Source of the DNA: Amycolatopsis nalaikhensis
Lineage (GTDB): Bacteria > Actinomycetota > Actinomycetes > Mycobacteriales > Pseudonocardiaceae
Assembly (NCBI RefSeq): GCF_030264295.1
Contig: NZ_CP127173.1
Span: 813,501 to 877,500, forward strand
DNA length: 64,000 bases
Direction: 5' to 3'
The translations under genes and the position numbers were made by a program. How positions within the stretch are numbered: position 1 is the first letter of the stretch; each line of letters begins with the position of its first letter. Positions 8,791-16,553 of this stretch are shown here, in pieces. The notes beneath the pieces are model-generated. The model was not told the origin of the DNA. It was given only the letters and a program-made list of their open reading frames with translations, and ran no database searches.

Positions 8791-9443
8791 GGTGCAAGCT
8801 CCGAAGCTGGCTGAACGGGCGTGTGTCGATGTGCGCGAAGAGCCTCGATGCGGGTGCAGATCATCGAGGCGAGCGTGTCCGGCGGGTAAAGGCTGGTCTC
8901 CAGTCGAAGCACCTGTACGCCAGCAGCAGCGAATGCGAGGGAAGCGTCCCTGTACAGGTCGGTCTCCTGCACGCTGATGTCCGGACGGCGGTGGTAGCGG
9001 CTGCGAAGGCCGCCTCGTTGTAGGCGTTCGGCGATCTTGTCCGGGTCAGCGGTGAGAATGACGGCAAGATCAGGAGGGTCGGCCAGGGCGTTGATGGCTT
9101 GGAGGAAGTCCAGTTCGACGCCGTCAAGTCGCTGCATCACCAAGCCGGTCGGGACGTACCGGTCACTCACGACAACGTCGCCGGCTGCAAGGCGGGGTCG
9201 GATCTCAGCTTCAAGGCGTTGATATCGATCGGCGGCGAACAAACATGCGAGGGCTGGCCCCGACGTGTCGACGTGGACCCTCGCACGAGCCAACGCGCCG
9301 ATGTCCGTTTCGCTCGGTTCGGACGTGAGGTGCAGGGGCACCCCAGCCGTACGCAGGCGCTCGCCGAGTGCGCGGACCGTCGTGCTGACGCCGACGCCAG
9401 ATGGGCCGTCCACGCTGACGAACACGCCAGGCATCTGTTCCAT
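8787..9443 (-). CDS. tmk: dTMP kinase-like P-loop protein
   Basis: The 218-residue product has the thymidylate kinase layout: P-loop VDGPSGVGVST at residues 12-22, an SDRY motif near residue 93 (VVVSDRYVPTGLVMQRLDG) that matches the DR-Y signature of the dTMP-binding site, and a late Arg-rich LID-like segment (RLQRGGLRSRYHRR). dTMP kinases make dTDP for DNA and for dTDP-sugars. The P-loop reads GVGVST instead of the usual G-x-GKST, so the conserved Lys is replaced by Val. Catalysis as a normal kinase is therefore doubtful unless another residue compensates. As the first clearly recognisable gene of a small operon of unknowns, it is probably not the housekeeping enzyme. Confidence 0.75.
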   Translation of the reverse strand: MEQMPGVFVSVDGPSGVGVSTTVRALGERLRTAGVPLHLTSEPSETDIGALARARVHVDTSGPALACLFAADRYQRLEAEIRPRLAAGDVVVSDRYVPTGLVMQRLDGVELDFLQAINALADPPDLAVILTADPDKIAERLQRGGLRSRYHRRPDISVQETDLYRDASLAFAAAGVQVLRLETSLYPPDTLASMICTRIEALRAHRHTPVQPASELAP

Positions 9444-9486
9444 GGGAGCTCTCTCGGAGATGTTGACCTGGTGGCGGAGGGCTGAT

Positions 9487-9633
9487 TCAGACCGCGTTTG
9501 TCGTCGGCCCGAGCGTGTGCTCTCTTGCGACTGGCGTGGTCACTGGAGCGCCGCCCCTGACGATGTCAATCGTCTGCGTAGGCGCACTGCGGAACTCGTT
9601 CTTCGCGAGCGCCGATGCCACTGGCACGTTCAT
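9487..9633 (-). CDS. Candidate small peptide gene upstream of the kinase operon
   Basis: A 48-residue frame (ATG 9633, or GTG 9627, which has better spacing) follows a strong AGGAGG box and ends 43 bp before the dTMP-kinase-like gene. The peptide has a short helical N-terminus (ASALAKNEFRS) and a Thr/Val/Pro-rich C-terminal half without Cys. It could be a leader-core type precursor, a regulatory leader peptide, or a small structural protein. The ribosome binding site and the position as first gene are the only evidence. Confidence 0.4.
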   Translation of the reverse strand: MNVPVASALAKNEFRSAPTQTIDIVRGGAPVTTPVAREHTLGPTTNAV

Positions 9634-9784
9634 CCTCCTGGGTGAGCGGAGACCACGACCGGCCCAGATGTGGAGCGGTCTGCTCGTTGCACATGGCAGG
9701 TGAATTCCCGCCTGGTCCCAGCCTGCTGCGCCGTGCCTTGATCGACTAGGCCATTCAGTAGCCGTGTTGCTGGTCACTGGCCGG

Positions 9785-9820
9785 GGAGCTGGACATATGC
9801 TGGACAGGGTGTCCAGCTCC
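9785..9820. promoter_or_regulatory. Inverted repeat overlapping the start of the 421-residue protein gene
   Basis: GGAGCTGGACA (9785-9795) and TGTCCAGCTCC (9810-9820) are perfect 11-bp inverted arms. The ATG at 9797 lies in the loop, and a third TGGACA (9801-9806) sits between them. This could be an operator or an RNA hairpin that controls access to the start. The same TGTCCA box recurs upstream of 14,742 and 15,689. Confidence 0.45.
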
Positions 9821-11059
9821 TCACTCTCCGTCGAAGAGGTCAAAGACGGCCTCAAGCGCTTGCGCCAAGGTCATGGTCTGGCGCGACCAACGGCGTTGCT
9901 CACCGCGCTCACTGACCCCGTTCGGGCATATCTCGTCAACGATGCGGTCCGCGAGCCTGGTTCAGTCGAGGAAGTGAACCAGCTCGTGGCGGTGCTTCGT
10001 CGGGCGATCGAGGGCCTTGCTGACGACGAGCGGTTGTACGTCGAGGTGGACTTCAACTTGGTCGCCGAGCATCGGTACCCCACGCTGACCGAGCGGCAGG
10101 AGTCGCTGGCGCGGCTGCGGAAGTGCGCGGCGAAGACCGTACGTCGTCACGCCGACCGGGCTCTGGACACTCTCGCTTACCTACTCTTGAGTAATAACGG
10201 TGTGTCGGTGCAACCCCAGATGTTGCCCTCTCGCAACGGCGTGGTTCCTGACCACATTCAACCCAAGGCCGGCCACGCTGCGCACTGGGAGGACGACCTT
10301 CGTGCCTTCTGGCGGCTGTCGAACGGGTCTCGGGTCGACATCGTGTGCTCGGAGATCCCAGAGAACGAACTCCCCGAGTACGCCTCGCCAGCCGACCGGA
10401 ACTACCTCCGGTACGCCAAGTTCGCTGACCTGGACACGCTCATCTACCTGCGGACGCGGTTCGCGCAGTTGGCTCCAACGGTGACGATCCGAGATTTCGC
10501 GCCATCTGAGTATTACGACACCCAGGCTGATGTCCTGGTGGTCGTCGGCGGCCCGCCGTGGAACGCGAAGTACCGGGAGTTCCTGCCCCAGTTGCCGTTC
10601 TACTTCGAACCTCACCCGCTTGGCGAGGACGACCCCCTGGTTGTTCCTGGTCTGGGCGGGCTGACTCTGGGGCCACGGTGGACTCAGCGTCAGGAACTTC
10701 TCGAAGACCTCGCTGTGTTCACCCGCCTCACACTCGCGCAGGGCACTACGGTCTTCTTGCTCGGTGGGTGTTTGACCCTCGGTGTGCTGGGTTCTGCTCG
10801 CTGTCTGCTCGAAGCCGAGCGCGGCGCGCGGAGCGTGCGTTACGTCGCCGAGCAAGTTGGCGACGCTGACTTCGTCCTGGTGACCGAGGCCAGGCGGATC
10901 GGCGGTATCACCGACGTCACGGACCTGACCATGGTCAACCCGCTGCTCCTGCTTGCTCGCCGACACAACGAACCGTTTACCGCGGTCGTCGACAACTCCG
11001 ATCGCTACCTCGACGATCGGACCGGGAGAGGAATCCGTCGCATTGATCACGCCCGCTGA
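9797..11059 (+). CDS. Actinobacterial protein of unknown function with N-terminal helical domain
   Basis: From ATG 9797 (GGGGAG box 8 bases upstream) the frame gives about 421 residues. The first ~130 residues are helical and charged (VEEVKDGLKRLRQ, ERQESLARLRKCAAKTVRRHAD) and resemble the helical N-terminus of some actinobacterial regulators. The C-terminal ~270 residues look like a Rossmann-type alpha/beta domain, with DIVCSEIPENELPEYASPADRNYLRYAKFADLD-like segments split over two strands and a VVVGGPPWNAKYREF motif. I do not recognise an enzyme family. It is transcribed divergently from the kinase operon and overlaps the downstream GT25 gene by 17 bp, so these two genes likely act together. 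Confidence 0.7.
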   Translation: MLDRVSSSSLSVEEVKDGLKRLRQGHGLARPTALLTALTDPVRAYLVNDAVREPGSVEEVNQLVAVLRRAIEGLADDERLYVEVDFNLVAEHRYPTLTERQESLARLRKCAAKTVRRHADRALDTLAYLLLSNNGVSVQPQMLPSRNGVVPDHIQPKAGHAAHWEDDLRAFWRLSNGSRVDIVCSEIPENELPEYASPADRNYLRYAKFADLDTLIYLRTRFAQLAPTVTIRDFAPSEYYDTQADVLVVVGGPPWNAKYREFLPQLPFYFEPHPLGEDDPLVVPGLGGLTLGPRWTQRQELLEDLAVFTRLTLAQGTTVFLLGGCLTLGVLGSARCLLEAERGARSVRYVAEQVGDADFVLVTEARRIGGITDVTDLTMVNPLLLLARRHNEPFTAVVDNSDRYLDDRTGRGIRRIDHAR

Positions 11060-11777
11060 CCTCCGCACGTACGTGATCAATCTGCCTCGGCGCCCAGATC
11101 GGCGTACGTGGATGACCAAAACTCTGCCGCCCGACTTGCCGGTCACCTTCACATCGGACTGGACCGGATCCTTCGATGGCCACGAACTGACCCGGAATCA
11201 GCTGGAATCCGCCGGCTACAAGCTCTTTCCGTGGAAGATCGAGTCCGACAATCCGTGGTGGAGCAGGCCCCTGAAGTACGGCGAGATCGGCTGCACGCTG
11301 GCACATCTAGCCTGCTGGCGGCATGCTGCCGAGACCGGCGACGAGAAGTTCATCGTCATCCTCGAAGACGATGCGATCGTCAGATCCACATTCCTTGAGG
11401 ACCTGCTCGTCGGACTACATCGCGTCGTCTCCCGCAACCCATTCGACTTGCTCTATCTAGGACGTTTTCCCCTTGAGCCTGAAGAAGATCAGCCAGTAAC
11501 CGCCGGTTTCGTGTCGCCCGCCTACAGCCACTGCACCTTCGGCTATCTGCTTACCCGATCCGCGCTCGACATCCTGCTTGCAACGAACTTGGAGCACGCG
11601 ATCGTGCCGATCGACGAGTTCCTGCCCTCCCTCTACATCGACCATCCGCGTCCCGACGTACGGGCGCGTTTCCCCAAGCAGCTCAAGGCATTGGCCTTTG
11701 ATCCACCACTGGTTCATCAGCGTCCCAAGGACGAAGCCGGCAGTGACACAGAGGACTCTGATTTCGTCGAGCCGTAG
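11043..11777 (+). CDS. Glycosyltransferase family 25 protein
   Basis: The 244-residue protein carries the GT25 signature set: an N-terminal TYVINLPRRPDRR strand, the segment KYGEIGCTLAHLACWRHAAE, the metal-binding EDDA motif (IVILEDDAIV near residue 105) and a late SHCTFGYLLTRSAL segment. GT25 enzymes transfer hexoses, often galactose, onto glycans. The acceptor here is unknown. TTG 11043 was chosen because GGAGAGGA precedes it; a GTG at 11071 would delete the first beta strand. It overlaps the upstream gene and ends directly against the convergent phosphatase gene, with no room for a long terminator. Confidence 0.85.
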   Translation: MITPADLRTYVINLPRRPDRRTWMTKTLPPDLPVTFTSDWTGSFDGHELTRNQLESAGYKLFPWKIESDNPWWSRPLKYGEIGCTLAHLACWRHAAETGDEKFIVILEDDAIVRSTFLEDLLVGLHRVVSRNPFDLLYLGRFPLEPEEDQPVTAGFVSPAYSHCTFGYLLTRSALDILLATNLEHAIVPIDEFLPSLYIDHPRPDVRARFPKQLKALAFDPPLVHQRPKDEAGSDTEDSDFVEP

Positions 11778-12572
11778 CTAGACGTGAGCCTTCGTACTCG
11801 AAGGCGGTGACCGCACGACCAGCCGCTCTTGAAGTGCTTCCAGCTGGCGTTCGACGAGGCCCCCGCGGCGCAGATAAGGCTCGACGCCGCCGAACTCGTC
11901 GCGCAGGTAGGTCAGCGTGCAAGCCATCGTGTCTGCACGGGCACTGTGGAGCTCACGAACGAGCTCCAGCAGCTCTGGATCCTCGATGTCGGCTCGCTTC
12001 GCTGTGTAGTAGGCGCCGAGTCGTGCAGAGCTAACGGCGTAGTCGACTGCGACGGCGTCGTCGGGAACACCAACGGCTTTGAGAACCAGCGCGATCACAA
12101 GCCCGGTGCGATCCTTGCCAGCCTGGCAGTGCACTACAACCGGGCCCGGCGGTGCATCTGCCACAGCTGCTACAGCTTGCGCGAACCTGTGGGGGTAGAG
12201 GTCCAACTTGGACCTGTAGCGGTCGATCAAGCGGGCCTGGCGATTAGGAGGGTCAAGGGGCATCGACAGTGGCATGTGGCAGTACATGTCGGCGGCAGCG
12301 AACGGGCTAGGCTCCCGTTCGCATTGGGTGGAGGTACGCAAGTCGATGATCCGGCTGGGGCGGAGCCGCCGAACAGCTTCGACGCCGTCGTCGGTAAGAC
12401 GCGAGAGCCGGTCGGAACGGATCAGTGCTTGCTCGCGGACGCGGCCAGCCACCGCGGTCGGCAGACCACCCAAATCGCGAGCGTTCAGGCAGGCCGGCCA
12501 ATCGAGATCACGAAGCTCTGCTACTGACCCGGCCTTGGTGTCCTGCGCGAGATCCGTGACGTCGTTCCTCAC
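11778..12572 (-). CDS. Tyrosine-protein phosphatase (dual-specificity / Y_phosphatase3 type)
   Basis: A 264-residue cytoplasmic protein with the C(X)5R phosphatase loop VHCQAGKDRTG near residue 150 and a general-acid/substrate loop upstream (NARDLGGLPT, IDLRT). This matches the family of bacterial tyrosine phosphatases that also includes phosphoinositide phosphatases. GTG 12572 overlaps the acyltransferase stop (GTGA) and was preferred over longer starts inside that gene. It is third in a coupled hydrolase-acyltransferase-phosphatase operon. The substrate may be a small-molecule phosphate rather than a protein, given the biosynthetic-looking neighbours; that is inference. Confidence 0.85.
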   Translation of the reverse strand: MRNDVTDLAQDTKAGSVAELRDLDWPACLNARDLGGLPTAVAGRVREQALIRSDRLSRLTDDGVEAVRRLRPSRIIDLRTSTQCEREPSPFAAADMYCHMPLSMPLDPPNRQARLIDRYRSKLDLYPHRFAQAVAAVADAPPGPVVVHCQAGKDRTGLVIALVLKAVGVPDDAVAVDYAVSSARLGAYYTAKRADIEDPELLELVRELHSARADTMACTLTYLRDEFGGVEPYLRRGGLVERQLEALQERLVVRSPPSSTKAHV

Positions 12573-13243
12573 GGCAGGCGGGCCTTCGACAACGACTGCC
12601 AGTGCCCAATCAGGTTCTGCAGTCGACGCCCCTTCCATTCCTCAGCCGGGGTCTGGACGTTGACGCCGGTCACAACGCACTCAGGCGGCACGTCCTTGGT
12701 TACTACGGCGCCTGCTGCGACATAGCTGCGCGGGCCGATGCGGACTCCGCCCACCACCCGTGCTCCGTAGCCGACCACCGAGTCGGCCTCGATCACCGGC
12801 GGTTCCTCATCAACGTCCCACCACCCTTCATGGGGGCGGGTGTACTCGTGCACCAGTTCGCCCATCACAGTGGATCGATCGCCGATAGTCGTGCCGTCAC
12901 AGATGAATCCCGCCACAGTCGCGTCGACGCCGATCGCGACTCGATCACATACGTACGCTCCATAGACGATGCGGGTTCGATCGCCGATCACGCTGTTGTA
13001 CCCGATTCGCACGCGGTCCTCGATCACGCAATCCGCGCCGATCTGAACACCTTCGTAGATCACGACATGGTTGGCCAGCAAGCACTTCGGTCCGACCGTG
13101 ACCTGGTCACCAATCAGAGAAGAGCCAGGGTTCTGCTGCTCGGCTCGCAGGCGCGCCTCCTTGGGATAGCCCAGGACGCAGTGCTCACCCACGATGCTGC
13201 TGCTGTCGAGACTCACGGGTGCGTAGAGGGAGGTGCTGTTCAC
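12569..13243 (-). CDS. Hexapeptide-repeat acyltransferase (left-handed beta-helix)
   Basis: The 224 residues show a long run of [LIV]-G-x4 hexapeptide repeats (for example IGDQVTVG, IGADCVIEDRVRIG, VIGDRTRIV, TTIGDRSTV) followed by the typical C-terminal coil VGYGARVVGGVRIGPRSYVAAGAVVTKDV. This is the fold of sugar O-acetyltransferases and N-acyltransferases that use acetyl-CoA. A His in ELVHEYTRPHEGW may be the catalytic base. GTG 13243 overlaps the hydrolase stop by 4 bp. With GT25 next door, acylation of a sugar moiety is a reasonable but unproven guess. Confidence 0.85.
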   Translation of the reverse strand: MNSTSLYAPVSLDSSSIVGEHCVLGYPKEARLRAEQQNPGSSLIGDQVTVGPKCLLANHVVIYEGVQIGADCVIEDRVRIGYNSVIGDRTRIVYGAYVCDRVAIGVDATVAGFICDGTTIGDRSTVMGELVHEYTRPHEGWWDVDEEPPVIEADSVVGYGARVVGGVRIGPRSYVAAGAVVTKDVPPECVVTGVNVQTPAEEWKGRRLQNLIGHWQSLSKARLP

Positions 13244-14025
13244 GCCGACTCCCGGTCGTTGATCAGCCATTCCACCGTGACCGCGACGGCCTCGTCCTCT
13301 CGTTCCCGCGTGTCGAACCCGTGGTCTGAACCGCGAACCGTGTGGAACTCGGTGTTCGGCTTGACAGCAGCCGCCTGCTGTGCGATCTCGTACGAGACCG
13401 CGGTGTCCTGGTCACCGTGCACCACAAGAGCGGGGACCGCGCTCGCCGTGAGGTACTTCAGCGGCTCGTAGTGATGGAACTCCTCGAAAAGGACCCTGCC
13501 AACCTCAAACTCACCATCCAGCATCAGAAAACCCTGTGTGGCCAACAGCTTCTGCTGTTCCACGTTGAAGTTTTCCTTACCCCACGGCAGTTCTGGGGTG
13601 ACGAAGGTGCGTTGTAGATCCAGCACGGGGTTCCAGAGAGCGAGCCGACCGAGACGGTCGCCGAGCCACGGAAGGGACATCGACGTGGATACCGCGCCAA
13701 AGCTCGATGCCACAATCGCCAACGGACCTGGGAAACGGCCGACCATGTGCTCGACGGCGGCCTGCAGGTCGAGCATCTCGCCCGCGATCGTCATACCCCG
13801 TTGTGTTCCGTGGCTGTCACCGTGTCCCCGGAACGAGAACCGCAACACGTTGAAGTCCGCTTCTGCCAGCCGCTCGGCAAGACGAACGAACATCCCGCCT
13901 TCGGTCATATTGGCGTTGATCCCATGGGCTTGGACCACCACACCTCGGTGCCCTTGTGCTCGGGCGGGATGCCACGCGGCGTCGAGCCGCAGGCCGTCGA
14001 TAGACGTCAACTCCACCTGTTGCAT
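13240..14025 (-). CDS. Alpha/beta hydrolase (serine aminopeptidase S33-like)
   Basis: The 261-residue protein has a complete hydrolase triad: nucleophile Ser in VASSFGAVS (near residue 108), an acidic residue in VHGDQDTAVS and His in GSDHGFDT near the C-terminus. The oxyanion segment QAHGINANMTEGG and the RFSFRGHGDS motif match lipase/acyl-hydrolase members of the S33 group. ATG 14025 follows GGGAGCAG. It heads a three-gene coupled operon. The substrate could be an ester or thioester; nothing in the sequence narrows it further. Confidence 0.85.
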   Translation of the reverse strand: MQQVELTSIDGLRLDAAWHPARAQGHRGVVVQAHGINANMTEGGMFVRLAERLAEADFNVLRFSFRGHGDSHGTQRGMTIAGEMLDLQAAVEHMVGRFPGPLAIVASSFGAVSTSMSLPWLGDRLGRLALWNPVLDLQRTFVTPELPWGKENFNVEQQKLLATQGFLMLDGEFEVGRVLFEEFHHYEPLKYLTASAVPALVVHGDQDTAVSYEIAQQAAAVKPNTEFHTVRGSDHGFDTREREDEAVAVTVEWLINDRESA

Positions 14026-14236
14026 TCCAGCTGCTCCCTCGTCACCAGACGCGTAACTGTCTGCGCTGACCAGTGTGCCCCAGGTGATCGAGCGGACCGA
14101 GCTCGCTGTGACGCCTTAGCCCAGTCCTCGTCAGCAGGGCGTGGATGATTACCCTTCGCGGTCGAATAACACTCTCTGTAATCACCTGCACGGAATCCTG
14201 GGCGCGTGTCCCGGCGACCCGACCGGGACGGGCACG

Positions 14237-14539
14237 ATGGGCCTCGTGGAAGATAGTGTGCCGATCTACGACGACAAGGCCGAGGTCCGGGCAGAACTTG
14301 ACCTGACGTCCGCCGAGTGGCAGCGATACGACGCCGACCGTCGGCGCGATCGGCACGTCGAGGTTGCGTTCGTAAAGCACGCCGACGGCGTCGTGTACAC
14401 GGTGATGCGCAGCTCGGCGGATCCAGCAGGTCCAGTGCTGGTCTTCACGCCGGCCGAATGGGACGCGTTCACTCGTGGAATCCTCGCCGGCGAGTTCGAC
14501 CAGGAGGAGCGCCCAGCCCTCGATCCGGGCGCCGACTGA
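14237..14539 (+). CDS. DUF397-like protein
   Basis: About 100 residues from ATG 14237. The C-terminal half has the DUF397 pattern: EVAFVKHADGVVYTVMRSS, then DPAGPVLVFTPAEWDAF and GEFD. The N-terminal half (EVRAELDLTSAEWQRYD) differs from the usual W-x-K-S-S-x-S start, so this belongs to a divergent branch. DUF397 proteins usually pair with XRE/DUF5753 regulators, where they act as antagonists or antitoxin-like partners. No such partner lies beside this copy; the nearest is at 19,931-20,791. Confidence 0.75.
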   Translation: MGLVEDSVPIYDDKAEVRAELDLTSAEWQRYDADRRRDRHVEVAFVKHADGVVYTVMRSSADPAGPVLVFTPAEWDAFTRGILAGEFDQEERPALDPGAD

Positions 14540-14593
14540 AGACAGCCTGCGTGGACGCCCGAAGGCCACCACCGCCCGTTCACGTCTGTGAAC

Positions 14594-14646
14594 GTGTCCA
14601 GGCCATGTCCACAAAGTCGGCCCACGGATGGGCTAGCTGATCTTGC
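14594..14646 (+). promoter_or_regulatory. Upstream element shared with the 15.6-kb promoter region
   Basis: GTGTCCAG (14594-14601) and TGTCCA (14606-14611) are followed by GGGCTAGCTGATCTTGC (14630-14646). Almost the same arrangement recurs at 15565-15637. It lies 95 bp before the methyltransferase start. I read it as a shared promoter or operator; the exact -10 and -35 boxes are not clear. Confidence 0.4.
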
Positions 14647-14741
14647 TACGTCGCAGCATGCTCGACTCGTGGAGCAATCCTCAATGAGCGGTTCGACGGC
14701 TTCAGGTCGTCCAAGTGATGGAGCAGCGCGGAGCGGGCGCC

Positions 14742-15548
14742 ATGAACGATGATGAGACCTGGGTTCCGGCAGGAGTGGACACTGAGCACCCGAGCGCGGC
14801 TCGAATGTATGACTACTTCCTCGGCGGTGGACACAACTTCGCAGCAGATCGACAGCTAGCCGACAAAGTGTTGGAAGTCATCCCCGCCAAGGACATCGCC
14901 CGGATCAATCGATCATTTCTCCGCCGGGCTGTGCGTTACCTCGTCAACGAGGCCGGCATCCTGCAGTTCCTCGACCTTGGCTCGGGAGTCCCCACGGTCG
15001 GCAACGTGCACGAGGTCGCGCAGCACGAGAACCCTGATTGCACCGTCGTATATGTCGACAACGACCCGGTGGCCGTGGCTCACGGCGAACTGATGCTCCA
15101 ACACAACGGGAACGCGACGACCATCCTGGCCGATCTACGCCAGCCGACCACGGTGCTCGGGCACGACGAGACCTTGCGGCTGATCGACTTCCGTGAACCG
15201 ACCGCGGTTCTCATGTGCGCCGCCCTGCACTTCTTGGGAGATGAGGAGGGCCCTGCGGACATCGTCGCTGCCTACCGCGATGCGCTCTGCCCGGACAGCG
15301 CCTTGGTCATATCTCACGCGACGGACGACGACTACCCGGACGATCTCGCGCGAGCGGTTGAGCTGTACAAGGACACCAAGAGCCCGGTCACCGCTCGCAC
15401 ACGAGAGCAGATCGTCGAGTTCTTCGCCGGGTTCGACCTTGTGTCGCCTGGCGTGGTCCTCCTCCCACTGTGGCGCCCTGACTTCCGGGAGATCGCCGAT
15501 CCTCGCCGCTCGCTGTGCTACGGAGGCGTCGGTATCAAGACGATCTAG
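14742..15548 (+). CDS. SAM-dependent methyltransferase of the DUF574 / PF04672 family
   Basis: The 268-residue protein matches the actinobacterial S-adenosyl methyltransferase family, with the hallmark HPSAARMYDYFLGGGHNFAADR at its N-terminus split over two helices, the SAM-binding FLDLGSGVPTVGNVHEVA segment, and YVDNDPVAVAHG. ATG 14742 fits the family start; the longer frame adds nothing conserved. Members are abundant in filamentous actinobacteria, often beside XRE/DUF397 genes, and their substrates are unknown. A shared upstream element (14594-14646) suggests coregulation with the gene pair beginning at 15,689. Confidence 0.9.
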   Translation: MNDDETWVPAGVDTEHPSAARMYDYFLGGGHNFAADRQLADKVLEVIPAKDIARINRSFLRRAVRYLVNEAGILQFLDLGSGVPTVGNVHEVAQHENPDCTVVYVDNDPVAVAHGELMLQHNGNATTILADLRQPTTVLGHDETLRLIDFREPTAVLMCAALHFLGDEEGPADIVAAYRDALCPDSALVISHATDDDYPDDLARAVELYKDTKSPVTARTREQIVEFFAGFDLVSPGVVLLPLWRPDFREIADPRRSLCYGGVGIKTI

Positions 15549-15564
15549 CCTGATCAGGCGACCC

Positions 15565-15637
15565 GTGTCCAGATTTTGTCCAGCGCATGGTCGACTTGTC
15601 CAGCAACACGGCTGGCTCCTGGGATAGCTGATCTTGC
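15565..15637 (+). promoter_or_regulatory. Second copy of the TGTCCA / TAGCTGATCTTGC element
   Basis: GTGTCCAG (15565-15572), TGTCCA (15577-15582 and 15597-15602) and GGGATAGCTGATCTTGC (15621-15637) reproduce the element at 14594-14646, with one additional TGTCCA box. It lies 51 bp before the small frame at 15,689. Confidence 0.4.
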
Positions 15638-15688
15638 ACTTGTGGCGCAGGCTGCAGGTATCGCGACAACTACAGCCCGGAAAGCCTC

Positions 15689-15874
15689 ATGACCCTCCTC
15701 CCTGTGCCAACGGCCACATCGACTCCGCTCACGTTCGGCAGCGAGATCCTCCGGCACACGACGGCGTCAACCCCGACAGCACCGCCGGACGTAGTCGGAG
15801 GCTGGCGGAGACGGGAAGTTAGCCCCCCGGCTTCCCGCCTCCGCCGGTCATCCATCTCGGACTGGGACGGCTAG
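15689..15874 (+). CDS. Possible 61-residue protein
   Basis: A short frame with actinobacterial-type third-position GC begins 51 bp after the shared regulatory element and ends 4 bp before the next gene. The product is Thr/Pro/Arg-rich with no recognisable domain, and the ribosome binding site (GGAAAG) is weak. The placement is suggestive only; the stretch may simply be a leader region. Confidence 0.25.
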   Translation: MTLLPVPTATSTPLTFGSEILRHTTASTPTAPPDVVGGWRRREVSPPASRLRRSSISDWDG

Positions 15875-15878
15875 GCGC

Positions 15879-16553
15879 ATGGGCAAGAAACTGCTGGAAT
15901 CCGCGGACACGGAGGAACTGCTCTGGGAGTTCGCCAGGGACGGCTTCAGTCTCTACTTCTGTGGAGGTCGCAGCCAGCCGACCATAATCGTCGGAGCATA
16001 CGAGTGGGAGGACTACGTCGACATCGTCAACATTCGTGGCGAGAACCGTGTTACCGCGGCTCGCGTACCCAGGCGTGGCGAGGTCGATATCTTTTCTCCT
16101 GAGACGATTGTCTGGTTCTATCAGGGAAATGTCGACCTAACGCTCAAAGCCATGCTGAGGCTCGTCCATCCGGAACACCCCGATGCGCCGACCACTGAGC
16201 ATCCACCTCCCAGTGATCTTCATGTACCGCGGGCCGAACAGCGCCCCATGACGATCCGACGCGCGGATGCGACCAGGACCGCTGCCCGCGCGGCCAAGCT
16301 CGCGGCCCAGATTCCCGAGCCTGCCGCCGAACCTGGACCGAAGCCGCAGCAGCCTCGCTGGTGGATGTGGCTCGCCGGCCTCTTCCGAAGGATTGGGTTG
16401 TGCGGGCGCAAAGCCAGGTCGGAGCACGCTTCCGGCCCCGTTAGGTCGACAGCAATCAACGTGCCCAGCCAGCTTGCCGTGAACTCTTCGCGTGGAGACT
16501 CTGATGGGCATGACGCAGCCAGCGACCTATCGGGACGTGTTCGGCAACTCTGA
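15879..16553 (+). CDS. Protein of unknown function with ~100-residue N-terminal domain
   Basis: A 224-residue protein. Residues 1-100 form a compact predicted domain (ELLWEFARDGFSLYFCGG, IIVGAYEWEDYVDIVNIRGE, SPETIVWFYQGNVDLTLKAMLRL), while the rest is low-complexity, Ala/Pro/Arg-rich, with a short hydrophobic Trp-rich patch (PRWWMWLAGLFRRIGL) that may sit on the membrane. The last 50 bp overlap the MFS gene start, which implies coupling. I do not recognise the N-terminal domain. Confidence 0.6.
   Translation: MGKKLLESADTEELLWEFARDGFSLYFCGGRSQPTIIVGAYEWEDYVDIVNIRGENRVTAARVPRRGEVDIFSPETIVWFYQGNVDLTLKAMLRLVHPEHPDAPTTEHPPPSDLHVPRAEQRPMTIRRADATRTAARAAKLAAQIPEPAAEPGPKPQQPRWWMWLAGLFRRIGLCGRKARSEHASGPVRSTAINVPSQLAVNSSRGDSDGHDAASDLSGRVRQL

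Noticed and set aside
10181..11152. 323-codon minus-strand frame
   Set aside because: Antisense to the 421-residue protein and GT25 genes; no ribosome binding site or motif.
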